In this document: positions 25,978 to 35,560 of the stretch, piece by piece
How positions within the stretch are numbered: the stretch's first letter is position 1
Layout: each line of letters opens with the position of its first letter
Assembly (NCBI RefSeq): GCF_900142965.1
Contig: NZ_FRCQ01000006.1
Location: 173,278 to 237,277, forward strand
Direction of reading: 5' to 3'
Length of the DNA: 64,000 nucleotides
From: Rhizobacter sp. OV335
GTDB taxonomy: Bacteria; Pseudomonadota; Gammaproteobacteria; Burkholderiales; Burkholderiaceae_C
Made by a program: the position numbers and the translations under genes
The notes under the pieces: generated by a model
Seen by the model: the letters and a program-made list of their open reading frames with translations, nothing else
The model's database searches: none
Told to the model about the DNA's origin: nothing

Positions 25978-26565
25978 ATGAACGACCTGCTGCCCCTGCT
26001 GAGCTACTCGCTGCTGATGTCGGCGACGCCCGGCCCGAACAACATCCTGCTGACCACCTCGGGTGCGAACTTCGGCTACCGGCGGAGCCTGCCGCACCTG
26101 CTGGGCGTCAGCATCGGCGGCGGCGTGCAGACCTGGCTGGCCTGCATGGGCCTCGGCACGCTGCTCGCCGAACACCCGGCGATCCATGACGCGCTGCGCA
26201 TCGCCGGCGCGCTGTTCCTGCTGTGGATGGCGTGGAAGCTGACCACGCCGGTGGTGTTCGGCACCGAACTCGCGCAACCGGTCGGCTTCTTCGAGGCCGC
26301 CGCGTTCCAGTTCGTCAACCCGAAGACCTGGCTCAAGTCCGTCACCGTCGCGACGGTCTTCATGCCCACCGGCATGCCGACGAGCGTGGCCGCGCTGCTG
26401 GTGCTGGCGGTCACGCTGGCCACCAACTTCCCGTGCATCTCGATGTGGACGCTGTTCGGCGCCGGCCTGCGCCGCGTGCTGACGCGACCCGGCTGGCGCG
26501 AGGCGTTCAATGCCATCATGGCGGGATCGCTGGCGGTGCTGGCCGTGCTGCTGCTGACCCGCTGA
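25978..26565 (+). CDS. LysE/RhtB family amino-acid exporter
   Basis: Inner-membrane efflux protein of 195 residues with about six membrane segments. The family N-terminus is clear (PLLSYSLLMSATPGPNNILL, with the SATPGPNN motif near 15-22), as is FQFVNPKTWLKS in the middle. LysE/RhtB proteins export lysine, arginine, homoserine, threonine or cysteine products; the substrate is not readable. GAAGGAG precedes the ATG. The next gene, a MocR-type regulator, follows after 30 bases on the same strand and probably controls it. Confidence 0.9.
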   Translation: MNDLLPLLSYSLLMSATPGPNNILLTTSGANFGYRRSLPHLLGVSIGGGVQTWLACMGLGTLLAEHPAIHDALRIAGALFLLWMAWKLTTPVVFGTELAQPVGFFEAAAFQFVNPKTWLKSVTVATVFMPTGMPTSVAALLVLAVTLATNFPCISMWTLFGAGLRRVLTRPGWREAFNAIMAGSLAVLAVLLLTR

Positions 26566-26595
26566 ACCCCTCGCCGAACACCCCAAGGACGCCCC

Positions 26596-28032
26596 GTGTT
26601 CTCCCTCGACCGCGACTCCCCCGCGCCGCTCGCCGACCAGATCGAGACCCGCCTGCGCGCGCTGGTCGACGGTGGGCGCCTGTCGGCCGGCGCCAAGCTG
26701 CCGTCGATCCGCACGCTGGCGCGGCAGCTGGGCGTGAGCCCGAACACCGTCGTCACCGCCTACGACCGGCTGGTCGCAGCGGCCGTCGTCGAATCGCACG
26801 GCACCGCCGGCTTCTTCGTCTGCGAGGCCGCCGCCCCCGCAGCCCTCGAGGCGCTGCTCGAAGCCGGCGAAGAACAGGATGCCGTCTGGCTCGTGCAGCA
26901 GGCCCACGACCAACGCGCCGGCCTGCTGCCGGTCAGCGCCGGATCGCTGCCGGTCTCGTGGCTCGAGGACGCGATCCCCGCCACCGTCGTGCAGCGCGGC
27001 CTGGCGCGCGCCAACGGCGGCATGGCCGCGCGCTGCCCGCCGCAGGGGCTGCCCGAACTGCGCGAGCGCATCTCCACGCTGATGCGCGGCCAGGGCATCG
27101 CGGCCGATGCGAACCGCATCCTCACGACCTACGGCGGCACGCATGCGATCGACCTGATCTGCCGCAGTTTCCTGCAGCCGGGCGATGCGGTGATGGTCGA
27201 CAACCCCGGCTATCACCTGCTGTTCGACCGGCTGCGCCAGATGGGCGTGCGCATCGTGCCGATCACGCGCCGCCACGACGGGCCCGACCTGGCGCAGATC
27301 GAGGCCGCCTGCACCGCGCAGCGGCCGCGCCTGTTCTTCGTGCAGAGCGTGCTGCACAACCCGACCGGCTGGAGCAGCAGCGCCGCCAACCTGCACCGCA
27401 TCCTCGGGCTGGCCGACCGCCACGGCTTCCTGATCGCCGAGGACGACGTGCAAAGCCACTTCCACCCGGGCCACCCGACGCGGCTCGCGCAGTTGTCGGA
27501 GCTGCGCAACGTCATCTACTACTCCAGCTTCTGCAAGGCGCTCAGCCCGGCGCTGCGCCTGGGCTACATCGCGGCCGAGCCGCAGTGGCTGAAGCCGCTG
27601 CTGCGCGAGAAGATCCTCTCGGTGCTGACCACCGCCTCGCTGAACGAATACGTGCTGCTCGAGCTGCTGTCGACCGGGCGTTTCCGCAAGCACATCGACC
27701 GGCTGCAGCAGAAGCTCGGCACCGCGCGCGGCCTGGCCACCCGCCTGCTGCGCCAGGCCGGCGTGCTGCTCGACCACCCCGGAGAGGGCGGCCTCTTCCT
27801 GTGGGGGGCCGTGCCGCACGGCATCGACATCGACGAACTGGTGAAAGACGCCTACCGCAACGGCATCCTGCTGGCGCGCGGCGCCACCTTCATGGCCGAC
27901 AACGCCGGCGACCCGCACCTGCGTTTCAACGTCGTGTTCAGCCAGCATGTGCGGCTGGCCGAGTACCTGACGCAGCGGCTGTCGGCAGAGTCGGCGGCGA
28001 GCCGCGTGCTGGCACGCGCGGCCGCGCGCTGA
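26596..28032 (+). CDS. MocR-type transcription regulator (GntR HTH + aminotransferase domain)
   Basis: 478-residue PLP-binding regulator. Residues 1-75 are a GntR winged helix-turn-helix (LADQIETRLRALVDGGRLS, KLPSIRTLARQLGVSPNTVV), and the rest is a fold-type I aminotransferase domain with the PLP lysine at about Lys314 (SFCKALSPALRLGY) and the ILTTYGGTHAIDLI, DNPGYH and LHNPTGW motifs. Such regulators bind PLP or an amino-acid aldimine and switch transport or vitamin B6 genes. GTG 26596 has AAGGA upstream. Its place just after a LysE-type exporter suggests control of that exporter in response to an amino acid. Confidence 0.92.
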   Translation: MFSLDRDSPAPLADQIETRLRALVDGGRLSAGAKLPSIRTLARQLGVSPNTVVTAYDRLVAAAVVESHGTAGFFVCEAAAPAALEALLEAGEEQDAVWLVQQAHDQRAGLLPVSAGSLPVSWLEDAIPATVVQRGLARANGGMAARCPPQGLPELRERISTLMRGQGIAADANRILTTYGGTHAIDLICRSFLQPGDAVMVDNPGYHLLFDRLRQMGVRIVPITRRHDGPDLAQIEAACTAQRPRLFFVQSVLHNPTGWSSSAANLHRILGLADRHGFLIAEDDVQSHFHPGHPTRLAQLSELRNVIYYSSFCKALSPALRLGYIAAEPQWLKPLLREKILSVLTTASLNEYVLLELLSTGRFRKHIDRLQQKLGTARGLATRLLRQAGVLLDHPGEGGLFLWGAVPHGIDIDELVKDAYRNGILLARGATFMADNAGDPHLRFNVVFSQHVRLAEYLTQRLSAESAASRVLARAAAR

Positions 28033-28079
28033 GCGGCCACCGGAACCATCGACCGAAGCGCGCACCGATAATCTGGCGC

Positions 28080-29476
<1,397 letters not shown>

Positions 29477-29480
<4 letters not shown>

Positions 29481-29800
29481 GCGGCGAGGACGCCGCCCTT
29501 GCCGCGCCAACCAGCTTCGAGGCCGTCGTCGAGCCGGGCGGGTTCCGCTTCGCGGCGCCTGCGAGGCAGGGCCTGGTGAAGTCGGCGCAACTGGCCGGCC
29601 TGCGCTTGCCGAGTTCGTGCCGCAACGGGACCTGCCGCGCGTGCATCTGCAAGCTCGTCAGCGGCCGCGTCGAGTACGCGATCGACTGGCCGGGCCTGAG
29701 CGCCGACGAGAAGGCCGAAGGATTCATCCTGCCGTGCGTGGCGCAACCGCGCAGCGATCTGGTGATCGACGCGCCGGCCGCGCGGCCGTTGACCTCATGA
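29477..29800 (+). CDS. [2Fe-2S] ferredoxin
   Basis: 107-residue plant-type ferredoxin fold. The cluster ligands are Cys48, Cys53 and Cys56 (SSCRNGTCRACIC) and Cys87 (FILPCVAQP), spaced C-x4-C-x2-C-x30-C as in adrenodoxin/plant-type ferredoxins. It has no signal peptide and is a cytoplasmic electron carrier. The ATG overlaps the dbpA stop (ATGA, 29477-29480), so it is cotranslated with the helicase although no functional link is evident. The electron partner is unknown. Confidence 0.92.
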
Positions 29801-29807
29801 GCACATC

Positions 29808-30293
29808 GTGACAACGCGCCCCCATCCGCCGCGCACGATGCAGCTGGTCGCGCTGTTCGAGGCGATCAAGGGCCTGGCCGTGCTGGCCGGCGGCTTCGGG
29901 CTGTTGTCGCTGCTGCACCGCGACGTGCGGCACCTGGCCGAGGCGCTGATCGCCGGGCTGCACCTCGACCCGGACCGGCATTTCCCGCACATCTTTCTCG
30001 AAGCCAGTTCGCAGCTCACCGATGCCCGGCTGTGGCTGCTGGCCGGCCTGGCGGCGCTGTACGCGAGCGTGCGGCTGGCCGAAGCGTATGGCCTGTGGCA
30101 CGGCTACCGCTGGGGTGCCTGGCTGGGCGCGGCGGGCGGTGCCATCTACGTGCCGGTGGAACTCTACGAGTTGCTGCAGCGGGTGAGCCCGCTGCGCGTC
30201 GCGACGCTGTTGCTGAACATCGCGATCGTGGTCTACCTGCTGTGGATGCTGGAGCGTCAGCGGCGCGCGCGGCCGGTCATCGAAGTCGGATAG
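29808..30293 (+). CDS. DUF2127 family membrane protein
   Basis: 161-residue inner-membrane protein with about four membrane segments: LVALFEAIKGLAVLAGGFGL, LWLLAGLAALYASVRL, GAWLGAAGGAIYVPVELYEL and ATLLLNIAIVVYLLWML. RTMQLVALFEAIKGLAV and LAEAYGLWHGYRWG match the DUF2127 family, whose function is unknown. The start at GTG 29808 is close behind the ferredoxin stop; ATG 29838 is an alternative. Probably cotranscribed with the two genes before it. Confidence 0.82.
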   Translation: MTTRPHPPRTMQLVALFEAIKGLAVLAGGFGLLSLLHRDVRHLAEALIAGLHLDPDRHFPHIFLEASSQLTDARLWLLAGLAALYASVRLAEAYGLWHGYRWGAWLGAAGGAIYVPVELYELLQRVSPLRVATLLLNIAIVVYLLWMLERQRRARPVIEVG

Positions 30294-30424
30294 CCGCGCT
30301 GCGGCCCCACGCCGAACAGACGGATACCCGCCCTTTACCTCGCAGCAACGCGGGGGCGTCAACATCGGGGCGACGGCACCCGTTGTCATGGCGAGGCCGC
30401 TGTACGGCCTACAGGAGACCCACG

Positions 30425-30631
30425 ATGAAACGCTTTCTGAACCGCCGCATGCTGGGCTTGGTCGGCATCGTTGCCGTGACGCAGTTGCTGAGCGCCTGCA
30501 TCGTCGTGCCACCCCGCGGCTACCGCCAGCGCACCGTGGTGGTCGAACCGGCGCCGTACTACAGCCCGGGACCGGGCCGCGACTGGCGTGACCGCGACCA
30601 TGACCGGCGCGACTGGGACGGCCACCGCTGA
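30425..30631 (+). CDS. Small lipoprotein, Arg/Asp/Tyr-rich
   Basis: 68 residues: lipoprotein signal with lipobox LLSAC (Cys25), then a short mature part rich in Pro, Tyr, Arg and Asp (PPRGYRQRTVVVEPAPYYSP, ending in RDRDHDRR). Short proteins of this style are common in Burkholderiales envelopes and are not assigned a function. ATG 30425 has AGGAGA nearby upstream. A longer in-frame reading exists but has no signal peptide. Confidence 0.75.
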   Translation: MKRFLNRRMLGLVGIVAVTQLLSACIVVPPRGYRQRTVVVEPAPYYSPGPGRDWRDRDHDRRDWDGHR

Positions 30632-30677
30632 TCTGGGCTGATATCGTGGCCGCTCCCTGTCCTCACGGAGTCGGCCC

Positions 30678-31604
30678 ATGTCTTTCTCGCGTTCCGTTGC
30701 GCGCGCACTCTGCGCCGCATTGGCACTGGTCGCAGTGCCGTGGACCCTGGCGGCGCCGCCGACCGTCGCCGAGGTGATCGAACGCTCGGGCGCCGCCGAC
30801 TGGCGCCCACTGGTGCCGGCCGACACCCTCGTGATGGAACTCGCCGATCCGCGCAGCGGCCCGATCGTCATCGAGCTGGCACCGCGCTTCGCGCCCCGGC
30901 ATGTCGAGAACATCCGAACGCTCGTGCATGAAGGCTTCTTCGACGGCTTGGCGGTCGTGCGCGTGCAGGACAACTACGTTGCGCAATGGGGCGACCCCGA
31001 CGCCGAGTCGGCCGACAGGGCCCGGCCGCTGGGCACCGCCCTGCGCAAGCTGCCGGCCGAGTTCTCGGTGCCGCTGAAGGGCCTGCCGATCACCCGCTTG
31101 CCCGACACCGACGGCTGGGCCCCGGTGACCGGCTTCGTCGACGGCATGCCGGTGGCGGCCGATCCACGCAGCGGCCGCGCGTGGCTGACCCACTGCTACG
31201 GCATGGTCGGCGCCGGGCGCGACATGGCGGTCGACAGCAGCAACGGCAGCGAGCTGTACGCGGTGATCGGCCAGGCGCCGCGCGGGCTGGATCTCAACAT
31301 CACGCTGGTCGGCCGCGTGCTGCAAGGAATCCAGGCGCTGGCTTCGCTGCCGCGCGGTACCGCCGAGATGGGCTTCTACGCGCAACCGGACCAGCGCGGC
31401 GGCATCCGCCGCGTGCGCCTGCTGGCCGACATGCCGGACGCCGAACGCCCGGCGATCGAGGTGATGCGCACCGACACCGCGACATGGCGCGCCCTGCTCG
31501 ACGCCCGGCGCGTGCGGCGCGAAGAATGGTTCGTGCACAGCCCGCGGCACATCAATGTCTGCAATGCGACGGTGCCGGTGCGGGCGAAGAAGAGCTCGGG
31601 ATAG
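30678..31604 (+). CDS. Cyclophilin-type peptidyl-prolyl isomerase, exported, diverged
   Basis: 308 residues with a signal peptide (about 1-25, LALVAVPWTLAAPP). The cyclophilin core is recognisable: PIVIELAPRFAPRHVENIRT, the FFDGLAVVRVQDNYVAQWGDP region and CYGMVGAGRD. Compared with the usual FHRVI and QGGDP signature the His is lost (VVRV) and QWGDP replaces QGGDP, so catalysis may be weak. The domain is longer than the usual 165 residues, with an insertion around 115-150 and a C-terminal extension of about 70 residues. Probably a periplasmic chaperone-like protein. Stand-alone gene before the unusual 31.6-36.5 kb stretch. Confidence 0.85.
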   Translation: MSFSRSVARALCAALALVAVPWTLAAPPTVAEVIERSGAADWRPLVPADTLVMELADPRSGPIVIELAPRFAPRHVENIRTLVHEGFFDGLAVVRVQDNYVAQWGDPDAESADRARPLGTALRKLPAEFSVPLKGLPITRLPDTDGWAPVTGFVDGMPVAADPRSGRAWLTHCYGMVGAGRDMAVDSSNGSELYAVIGQAPRGLDLNITLVGRVLQGIQALASLPRGTAEMGFYAQPDQRGGIRRVRLLADMPDAERPAIEVMRTDTATWRALLDARRVRREEWFVHSPRHINVCNATVPVRAKKSSG

Positions 31605-31672
31605 CGTTGAGTGGAACCTCTTGTGCCGGGGGCGTGACTCAGGCAGCAGTTGCACTTCGAGCCCCCACTTCC

Positions 31673-32305
31673 ATGATCGAAAAGAAAATCGACAAATTCA
31701 CCGCTTGGGTGAAAAGGCGAACTTCCCCTGCGAGACCCCCAGAGAGAAAGTCAATCAAGGTCGAACGGCGTAAATCGGAGAGGCTCCTCAGGTCAATCGA
31801 TGCGGATCCGATGCGCTCAGAGCGCCGCCAATCGTTGCCCATCCTGCAGATGCGATCCACCACGAATGTGGTGGAGAAAGAGCCAAAGAATGTGCGTCGC
31901 GCTCGAAAGCAGAAGTTCTATGTCGCAGCGGCCCTCAATTTGTTCGAGGTCGACAGGCGGCTTGAGATGATGAAAATGGCTGCGCTGCTGAGCGACTTCA
32001 GTGCTGCAGTCGAGCCAACGTGGGTGGCGATGAGCCCCGATGCGAGCGGCCCACGCTTCACGTGTTTCGAGCTGCGGCTCAACGAGAAGGGAGAGATCGA
32101 CGTTAAGGAGAAAATTCGACGAAGAGTCGACACCGCGGCAATCGAGCTGGAGCCCGTTCACGTCTTCACAGACGATCAGATGCGACGCGGCAAGGCTCAA
32201 CTGCATGCCGTATTCTTGTGGTTATTCGCCGAGAAAACTGGCTTCCACGAAGCTCCACCAGTTTTCATGCCTTTGCACTTGGCGGCATCGCTCTCAGAGG
32301 ATTGA
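31673..32305 (+). CDS. Hypothetical basic protein with RRxS motifs (trio member 1)
   Basis: 210 residues, function unknown. The first 80 residues are disordered-looking and very basic, with three Arg-Arg-x-Ser motifs (RRTS, RRKS, RRQS) and RPPERKS. From about 85 to the end it looks folded (FYVAAALNLFEVDRRLEMMK, FELRLNEKGEIDV, AVFLWLFAEKTGFHEAPP). No signal peptide or membrane segment. Composition is softer than the neighbours. ATG 31673 lacks a good binding site; GTG 31634 in frame is an alternative. It converges on the ABC exporter gene, overlapping it by 12 bases. It shares style and the RRxS motif with the proteins at 34572-35495 and 35561-36472. Confidence 0.6.
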   Translation: MIEKKIDKFTAWVKRRTSPARPPERKSIKVERRKSERLLRSIDADPMRSERRQSLPILQMRSTTNVVEKEPKNVRRARKQKFYVAAALNLFEVDRRLEMMKMAALLSDFSAAVEPTWVAMSPDASGPRFTCFELRLNEKGEIDVKEKIRRRVDTAAIELEPVHVFTDDQMRRGKAQLHAVFLWLFAEKTGFHEAPPVFMPLHLAASLSED

Positions 32306-34225
32306 GTCCGCTGCAGCCCGCTGCGGCTCGGCAGCGGGTTCGCCGACTTCTTCACCCGCCTCCTCCCCCAGGAACCCACCGCTCTGGTGCGCCCACAAGC
32401 GCGCATACAGCCCGCCTTGCGCAAGCAGGCTGCGGTGGTCGCCCTCCTCGACGATGCGGCCCTTGTCGAGCACGATCAGCCGGTCCATCGCGGCGATGGT
32501 CGACAGGCGGTGCGCGATCGCGACCACCGTCTTGCCTTCCATCAGGCGGTACAGGCTCGCCTGGATCGCCGCCTCGACCTCGGAGTCAAGAGCGCTGGTC
32601 GCCTCGTCGAGCAGCAGGATCGGCGCGTCCTTCAGCATCACGCGCGCGATCGCGATGCGCTGGCGCTGGCCACCGCTCAGCTTGACGCCGCGCTCGCCGA
32701 CGTGCGCGTCATAGGCCTGGCGCCCCTTCGGGTCGGTCAACCCCTGGACGAACTCATGCGCCTCGGCGCGGCGCGCGGCCGCCACCATCTGCAGGTCGTC
32801 CGCATCGGGCCGGCCATAGAGGATGTTGTCGCGCACCGAGCGGTGCAGCAGCGAGGTGTCCTGCGTCACCATGCCGATCTGCGCGCGCAGGCTGTCCTGC
32901 GTCACGCCGGCGATGTCCTGCCCGTCGATCAGCACGCGGCCCGATTCGATGTCGTAGAAGCGCAGCAGCAGGTTCACGATCGTCGACTTGCCGGCGCCGG
33001 AGCGCCCGACCAGCCCGATCTTCTCGCCCGGGCGGATGTGCAGCGACAACCCGTCGATCACCGGCTTGCTGCCGCCGTACGCGAAGCCCACCTGCTCGAA
33101 GCGGATCTCGCCGCGCGTCACCTGCAGCGTGCGCGCATCGGGCCGGTCGACCACCGCCTGCGGGCGCGACAAGGTGTTGATGCCGTCGTGCACCGTGCCG
33201 ATGTGCTCGAACAGCGAGGCCATCTCCCACATGATCCAGTGCGAGATGCCGTTCAGGCGCAGCGCCATCGCGGTGGCCGCTGCCACCGCGCCGATGCCGA
33301 GTTCGCCCTGCACCCACAGCCACAGCGTGGCGCCGGTGGTCGACATGATCAGCCCGATGCTCAGGCTGTGGTTGACGATCTCGAAGGCACTCACCAGCCG
33401 CATCTGCGCATAGGCGGTCTGCATGAATTCCTGCATCGCCGAGCGTGCGAAGCCGGCCTCGCGCTGCGCGTGCGAGAACAGCTTGACGGTGGCGATGTTG
33501 GTGTAGGCGTCGGTGATGCGGCCCGTCATCAGCGAGCGCGCATCGGCCTGGGCCTGGCCGATCTTGCCCATGCGCGGCACGAAGAAGCGCAGCGCCGCGA
33601 CGTACAGCACGAGCCACACCAGGAAGGGCAGCAGCAGGCGCAGGTCGAAGCTGCCGACCACCGCGGCCATCGTCGTGAAGTAGATGACGACGAACACGAG
33701 GATGTCGGTGAGGATCATCACCGTGTCGCGCACCGCGAGCGAGGTCTGCATCACCTTGGCCGCGACGCGGCCGGCGAACTCGTCCTGGTAGAAGTTCATG
33801 CTCTGCGCGAGCATCAGCCGGTGAAAGTTCCAGCGCAGCCGCATCGGCAGGTTGCCGGCCAGCGCCTGGTGCTTGAAGAGCGTCTGCAGTGCCACCGCGA
33901 TCGGGCTGGCGAGCAGGATCGCGGCCAGCAGCAGCAGCGTGCCGCTGTGCGTGGGCCACAGCTCGCGCGCCGGCGTGGCGCCGAGCCAGTCGACCACGCG
34001 CCCCATCATGCTGAACAGCAGTGCCTCGAACACGCCGAGCGCGGCGGTGAGCATCATCATGCCGAGCACGAAGCGGCGCGAGCCGAGCGTGCAGGCCCAG
34101 ACGAACGCGAAGAAGCCGCGCGGCGGAGGTGCCGGCACGGCATCGGGGTACGGGTGCAGCAGGTTCTCGAAGTAGCGGAACACGCGAGGGAATCTCCACG
34201 GGTTGGGAGGAGCGGGGCGACGCAT
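32294..34225 (-). CDS. ABC transporter, fused membrane and ATPase domains (MsbA/multidrug type)
   Basis: Homodimeric ABC exporter half-transporter of 643 residues. The N-terminal part has about six membrane helices (from FVLGMMMLTAALGVFEALLF at about 55 to about 330), and the C-terminal ATPase has Walker A GRSGAGKST, the Q-loop MVTQDTSLLHRSV, signature LSGGQRQRI, Walker B ILLLDEATSALD and the H-loop AHRLST. It exports a lipid, peptide or drug; the substrate is not readable. ATG 34225 was chosen over the longer frame because the latter adds only a Arg/Pro leader. It lies between members 1 and 2 of the RRxS trio on the opposite strand. Confidence 0.93.
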   Translation of the reverse strand: MRRPAPPNPWRFPRVFRYFENLLHPYPDAVPAPPPRGFFAFVWACTLGSRRFVLGMMMLTAALGVFEALLFSMMGRVVDWLGATPARELWPTHSGTLLLLAAILLASPIAVALQTLFKHQALAGNLPMRLRWNFHRLMLAQSMNFYQDEFAGRVAAKVMQTSLAVRDTVMILTDILVFVVIYFTTMAAVVGSFDLRLLLPFLVWLVLYVAALRFFVPRMGKIGQAQADARSLMTGRITDAYTNIATVKLFSHAQREAGFARSAMQEFMQTAYAQMRLVSAFEIVNHSLSIGLIMSTTGATLWLWVQGELGIGAVAAATAMALRLNGISHWIMWEMASLFEHIGTVHDGINTLSRPQAVVDRPDARTLQVTRGEIRFEQVGFAYGGSKPVIDGLSLHIRPGEKIGLVGRSGAGKSTIVNLLLRFYDIESGRVLIDGQDIAGVTQDSLRAQIGMVTQDTSLLHRSVRDNILYGRPDADDLQMVAAARRAEAHEFVQGLTDPKGRQAYDAHVGERGVKLSGGQRQRIAIARVMLKDAPILLLDEATSALDSEVEAAIQASLYRLMEGKTVVAIAHRLSTIAAMDRLIVLDKGRIVEEGDHRSLLAQGGLYARLWAHQSGGFLGEEAGEEVGEPAAEPQRAAADSIL

Positions 34226-34434
34226 GGATCGGTGGTCCGGCGGCGCGCGAGGGCGGGAGCTTATCCGCTTGCTGCTGACATCGCACGACAAGCATTGCTT
34301 TCATCGTGCTTTTCGTTGGATGGGCAGCACGCCGCCTCGGCACAATCCATCTTCATCAAGGCGACAAACCGACCGCACCACTGGGCGGAGTCCGGAACCC
34401 GTACCCGGCGCCAAGACCCCCGTCTCGTTCTTCC

Positions 34435-34489
34435 CCGAACGATGTTCGGTAGCTACAAGGGCCACCCTGCGGTGGCCCTTTTGCTTTTT
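34435..34489 (+). terminator. Tandem hairpins with rho-independent terminator
   Basis: CCGAAC-gat-GTTCGG (34435-34449) is followed by AAGGGCCACC-ctgc-GGTGGCCCTT (34457-34480) and the T-rich TTGCTTTTT (34481-34489). The second hairpin is a strong plus-strand terminator. No gene lies just upstream on this strand, so it may end a small RNA or stop readthrough into trio member 2. Confidence 0.8.
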
Positions 34490-34532
34490 GGGGTTTGCGC
34501 GGAACTCTCCGGCCGCCAGGGTGACTCAGCAG

Positions 34533-34555
34533 GCGCATTCGGTTTGCGAATGCGC
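34533..34555. promoter_or_regulatory. Palindrome next to the start of trio member 2
   Basis: GCGCATTCG and CGAATGCGC are perfect inverted arms with a five-base centre, ending 16 bases before the GTG start at 34572. It could be an operator or an RNA hairpin that occludes the AAGGA ribosome binding site at 34561-34565. Confidence 0.5.
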
Positions 34556-34571
34556 TTACCAAGGAAATCAG

Positions 34572-35495
34572 GTGTCCAGCAGACAACAGGTGGTGTCCCG
34601 CAGCCCATCGATAGAACGCACACGGAGCGCATCCACAGAGCCTCTTCAGAAATCATCAACGGGCGGTCTTCACTATTCAAAGGTGAGGCCCAAGAAGATC
34701 GCAGACCGAATCAACTCGGAGCGACAAGGCGCAGACGGCACCAAGAACGAAGCCTTGAAGCTGCGATCGAGCTCCATTCCTCCGAAGCTGAGCAGTTCGC
34801 AGCAACCAACGCGGCCGACAAAAGCGGTACCCGCTTCGCCGCGACGAGTTGTGTTCGGCCCGAACAAGGGTTCGGCCAAAAAATCCATCAGCCCCAGACT
34901 GACCCGAGCGTCGCCGCGACCGCTGACAAGCTCTCGGGAGGAGGAGACAGCGCACGGTACAGCAGCCACCCACCAGCGGCAGATCCCCGCGACGGAGAGG
35001 GCCTGGAGTCTGCTTCGAAAGACCACGCAGAAGTCGGCTCCCCCCGGGCAACCCGATCCGACGCCAGCAACCGCGACCGCAGGGTCTGGTGCTCGTTCAC
35101 ACGAGAGCCCCAGAGGGAGAAGGAGATCGTCGCAGCCGCCACTGATCAACCCCCTGTACAAGAAGAAAAAGAAGGCCAGCTCGGCGGACGGCAATGACAG
35201 GCATGGCGGCGTCTCGCAGATCGGCCAGCTTCCGGCACGAGATCATTGGTTGATCCCACCGCTGGACGACGAGCTGGACGAGATGCCCCTGCCCGCGGAT
35301 CCGCGCATGACGGGTGTGCTGGGGCATATCGCGATGCTGGAACAGCGTCATCTGCGTCACAAGGACGAGAAAAAGAAGTGGAGGGATCAGAAGGAGGTGC
35401 TGCTCGCAGAAATTGCTTCGCAGAAGGAAGCCCTCAAGAAGTTGCAGGAGAAAAGCGAGGAGACGACACAAGACCTGAAAGAGACGTTCTCGTGA
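34572..35495 (+). CDS. Hypothetical Ser/Pro/Arg-rich protein with C-terminal coiled coil (trio member 2)
   Basis: 307 residues, function unknown. GTG 34572 was chosen because AAGGA lies six bases upstream; a longer frame runs back through the terminator and is unlikely. Residues 1 to about 225 are disordered-looking, rich in Ser, Arg, Pro, Thr and Lys, with SRSPSIERTRSAS, repeated S/T-P-R steps, a GRRRSSQ motif (RRxS) and a five-lysine run (YKKKKKAS) like a nuclear or nucleic-acid signal. The last 60 residues form an acidic patch (DDELDEM) and a charged coiled coil (LEQRHLRHKDEKKKWRDQ). Acidic residues are nearly absent from the first dozen positions, as in many type III effectors. Followed by member 3 after 65 bases. 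Confidence 0.6.
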   Translation: MSSRQQVVSRSPSIERTRSASTEPLQKSSTGGLHYSKVRPKKIADRINSERQGADGTKNEALKLRSSSIPPKLSSSQQPTRPTKAVPASPRRVVFGPNKGSAKKSISPRLTRASPRPLTSSREEETAHGTAATHQRQIPATERAWSLLRKTTQKSAPPGQPDPTPATATAGSGARSHESPRGRRRSSQPPLINPLYKKKKKASSADGNDRHGGVSQIGQLPARDHWLIPPLDDELDEMPLPADPRMTGVLGHIAMLEQRHLRHKDEKKKWRDQKEVLLAEIASQKEALKKLQEKSEETTQDLKETFS

Positions 35496-35560
35496 ACGCA
35501 GAACACCCGTAACCATCGCGCGCCTTCACCGTGTGACAGGCGGCGGCCCAGGAGTCCGAC

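Larger units (their letters stand above)
34226..34571. other. Divergent intergenic region with hairpins
   Basis: 346 bases between the ABC exporter and trio member 2 without a supported gene. It holds a short hairpin (34435-34449), a strong terminator (34457-34489) and a second palindrome next to the GTG start (34533-34555). A small RNA read on the plus strand and ending at the terminator is possible. Confidence 0.5.

Noticed and set aside
34430..34450. Plant-inducible promoter (TTCG-N16-TTCG) box near trio member 2
   Set aside because: Only one TTCG is present at the right side; the left half does not match, and the other trio genes lack it.
34380..34460. tRNA or other housekeeping RNA
   Set aside because: No cloverleaf, no TTCGA-type T arm or CCA context; only the hairpin and terminator are real.
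34203..34571. Upstream extension of trio member 2
   Set aside because: It would cross a strong terminator and a hairpin and has no binding site; GTG 34572 has AAGGA at good distance.
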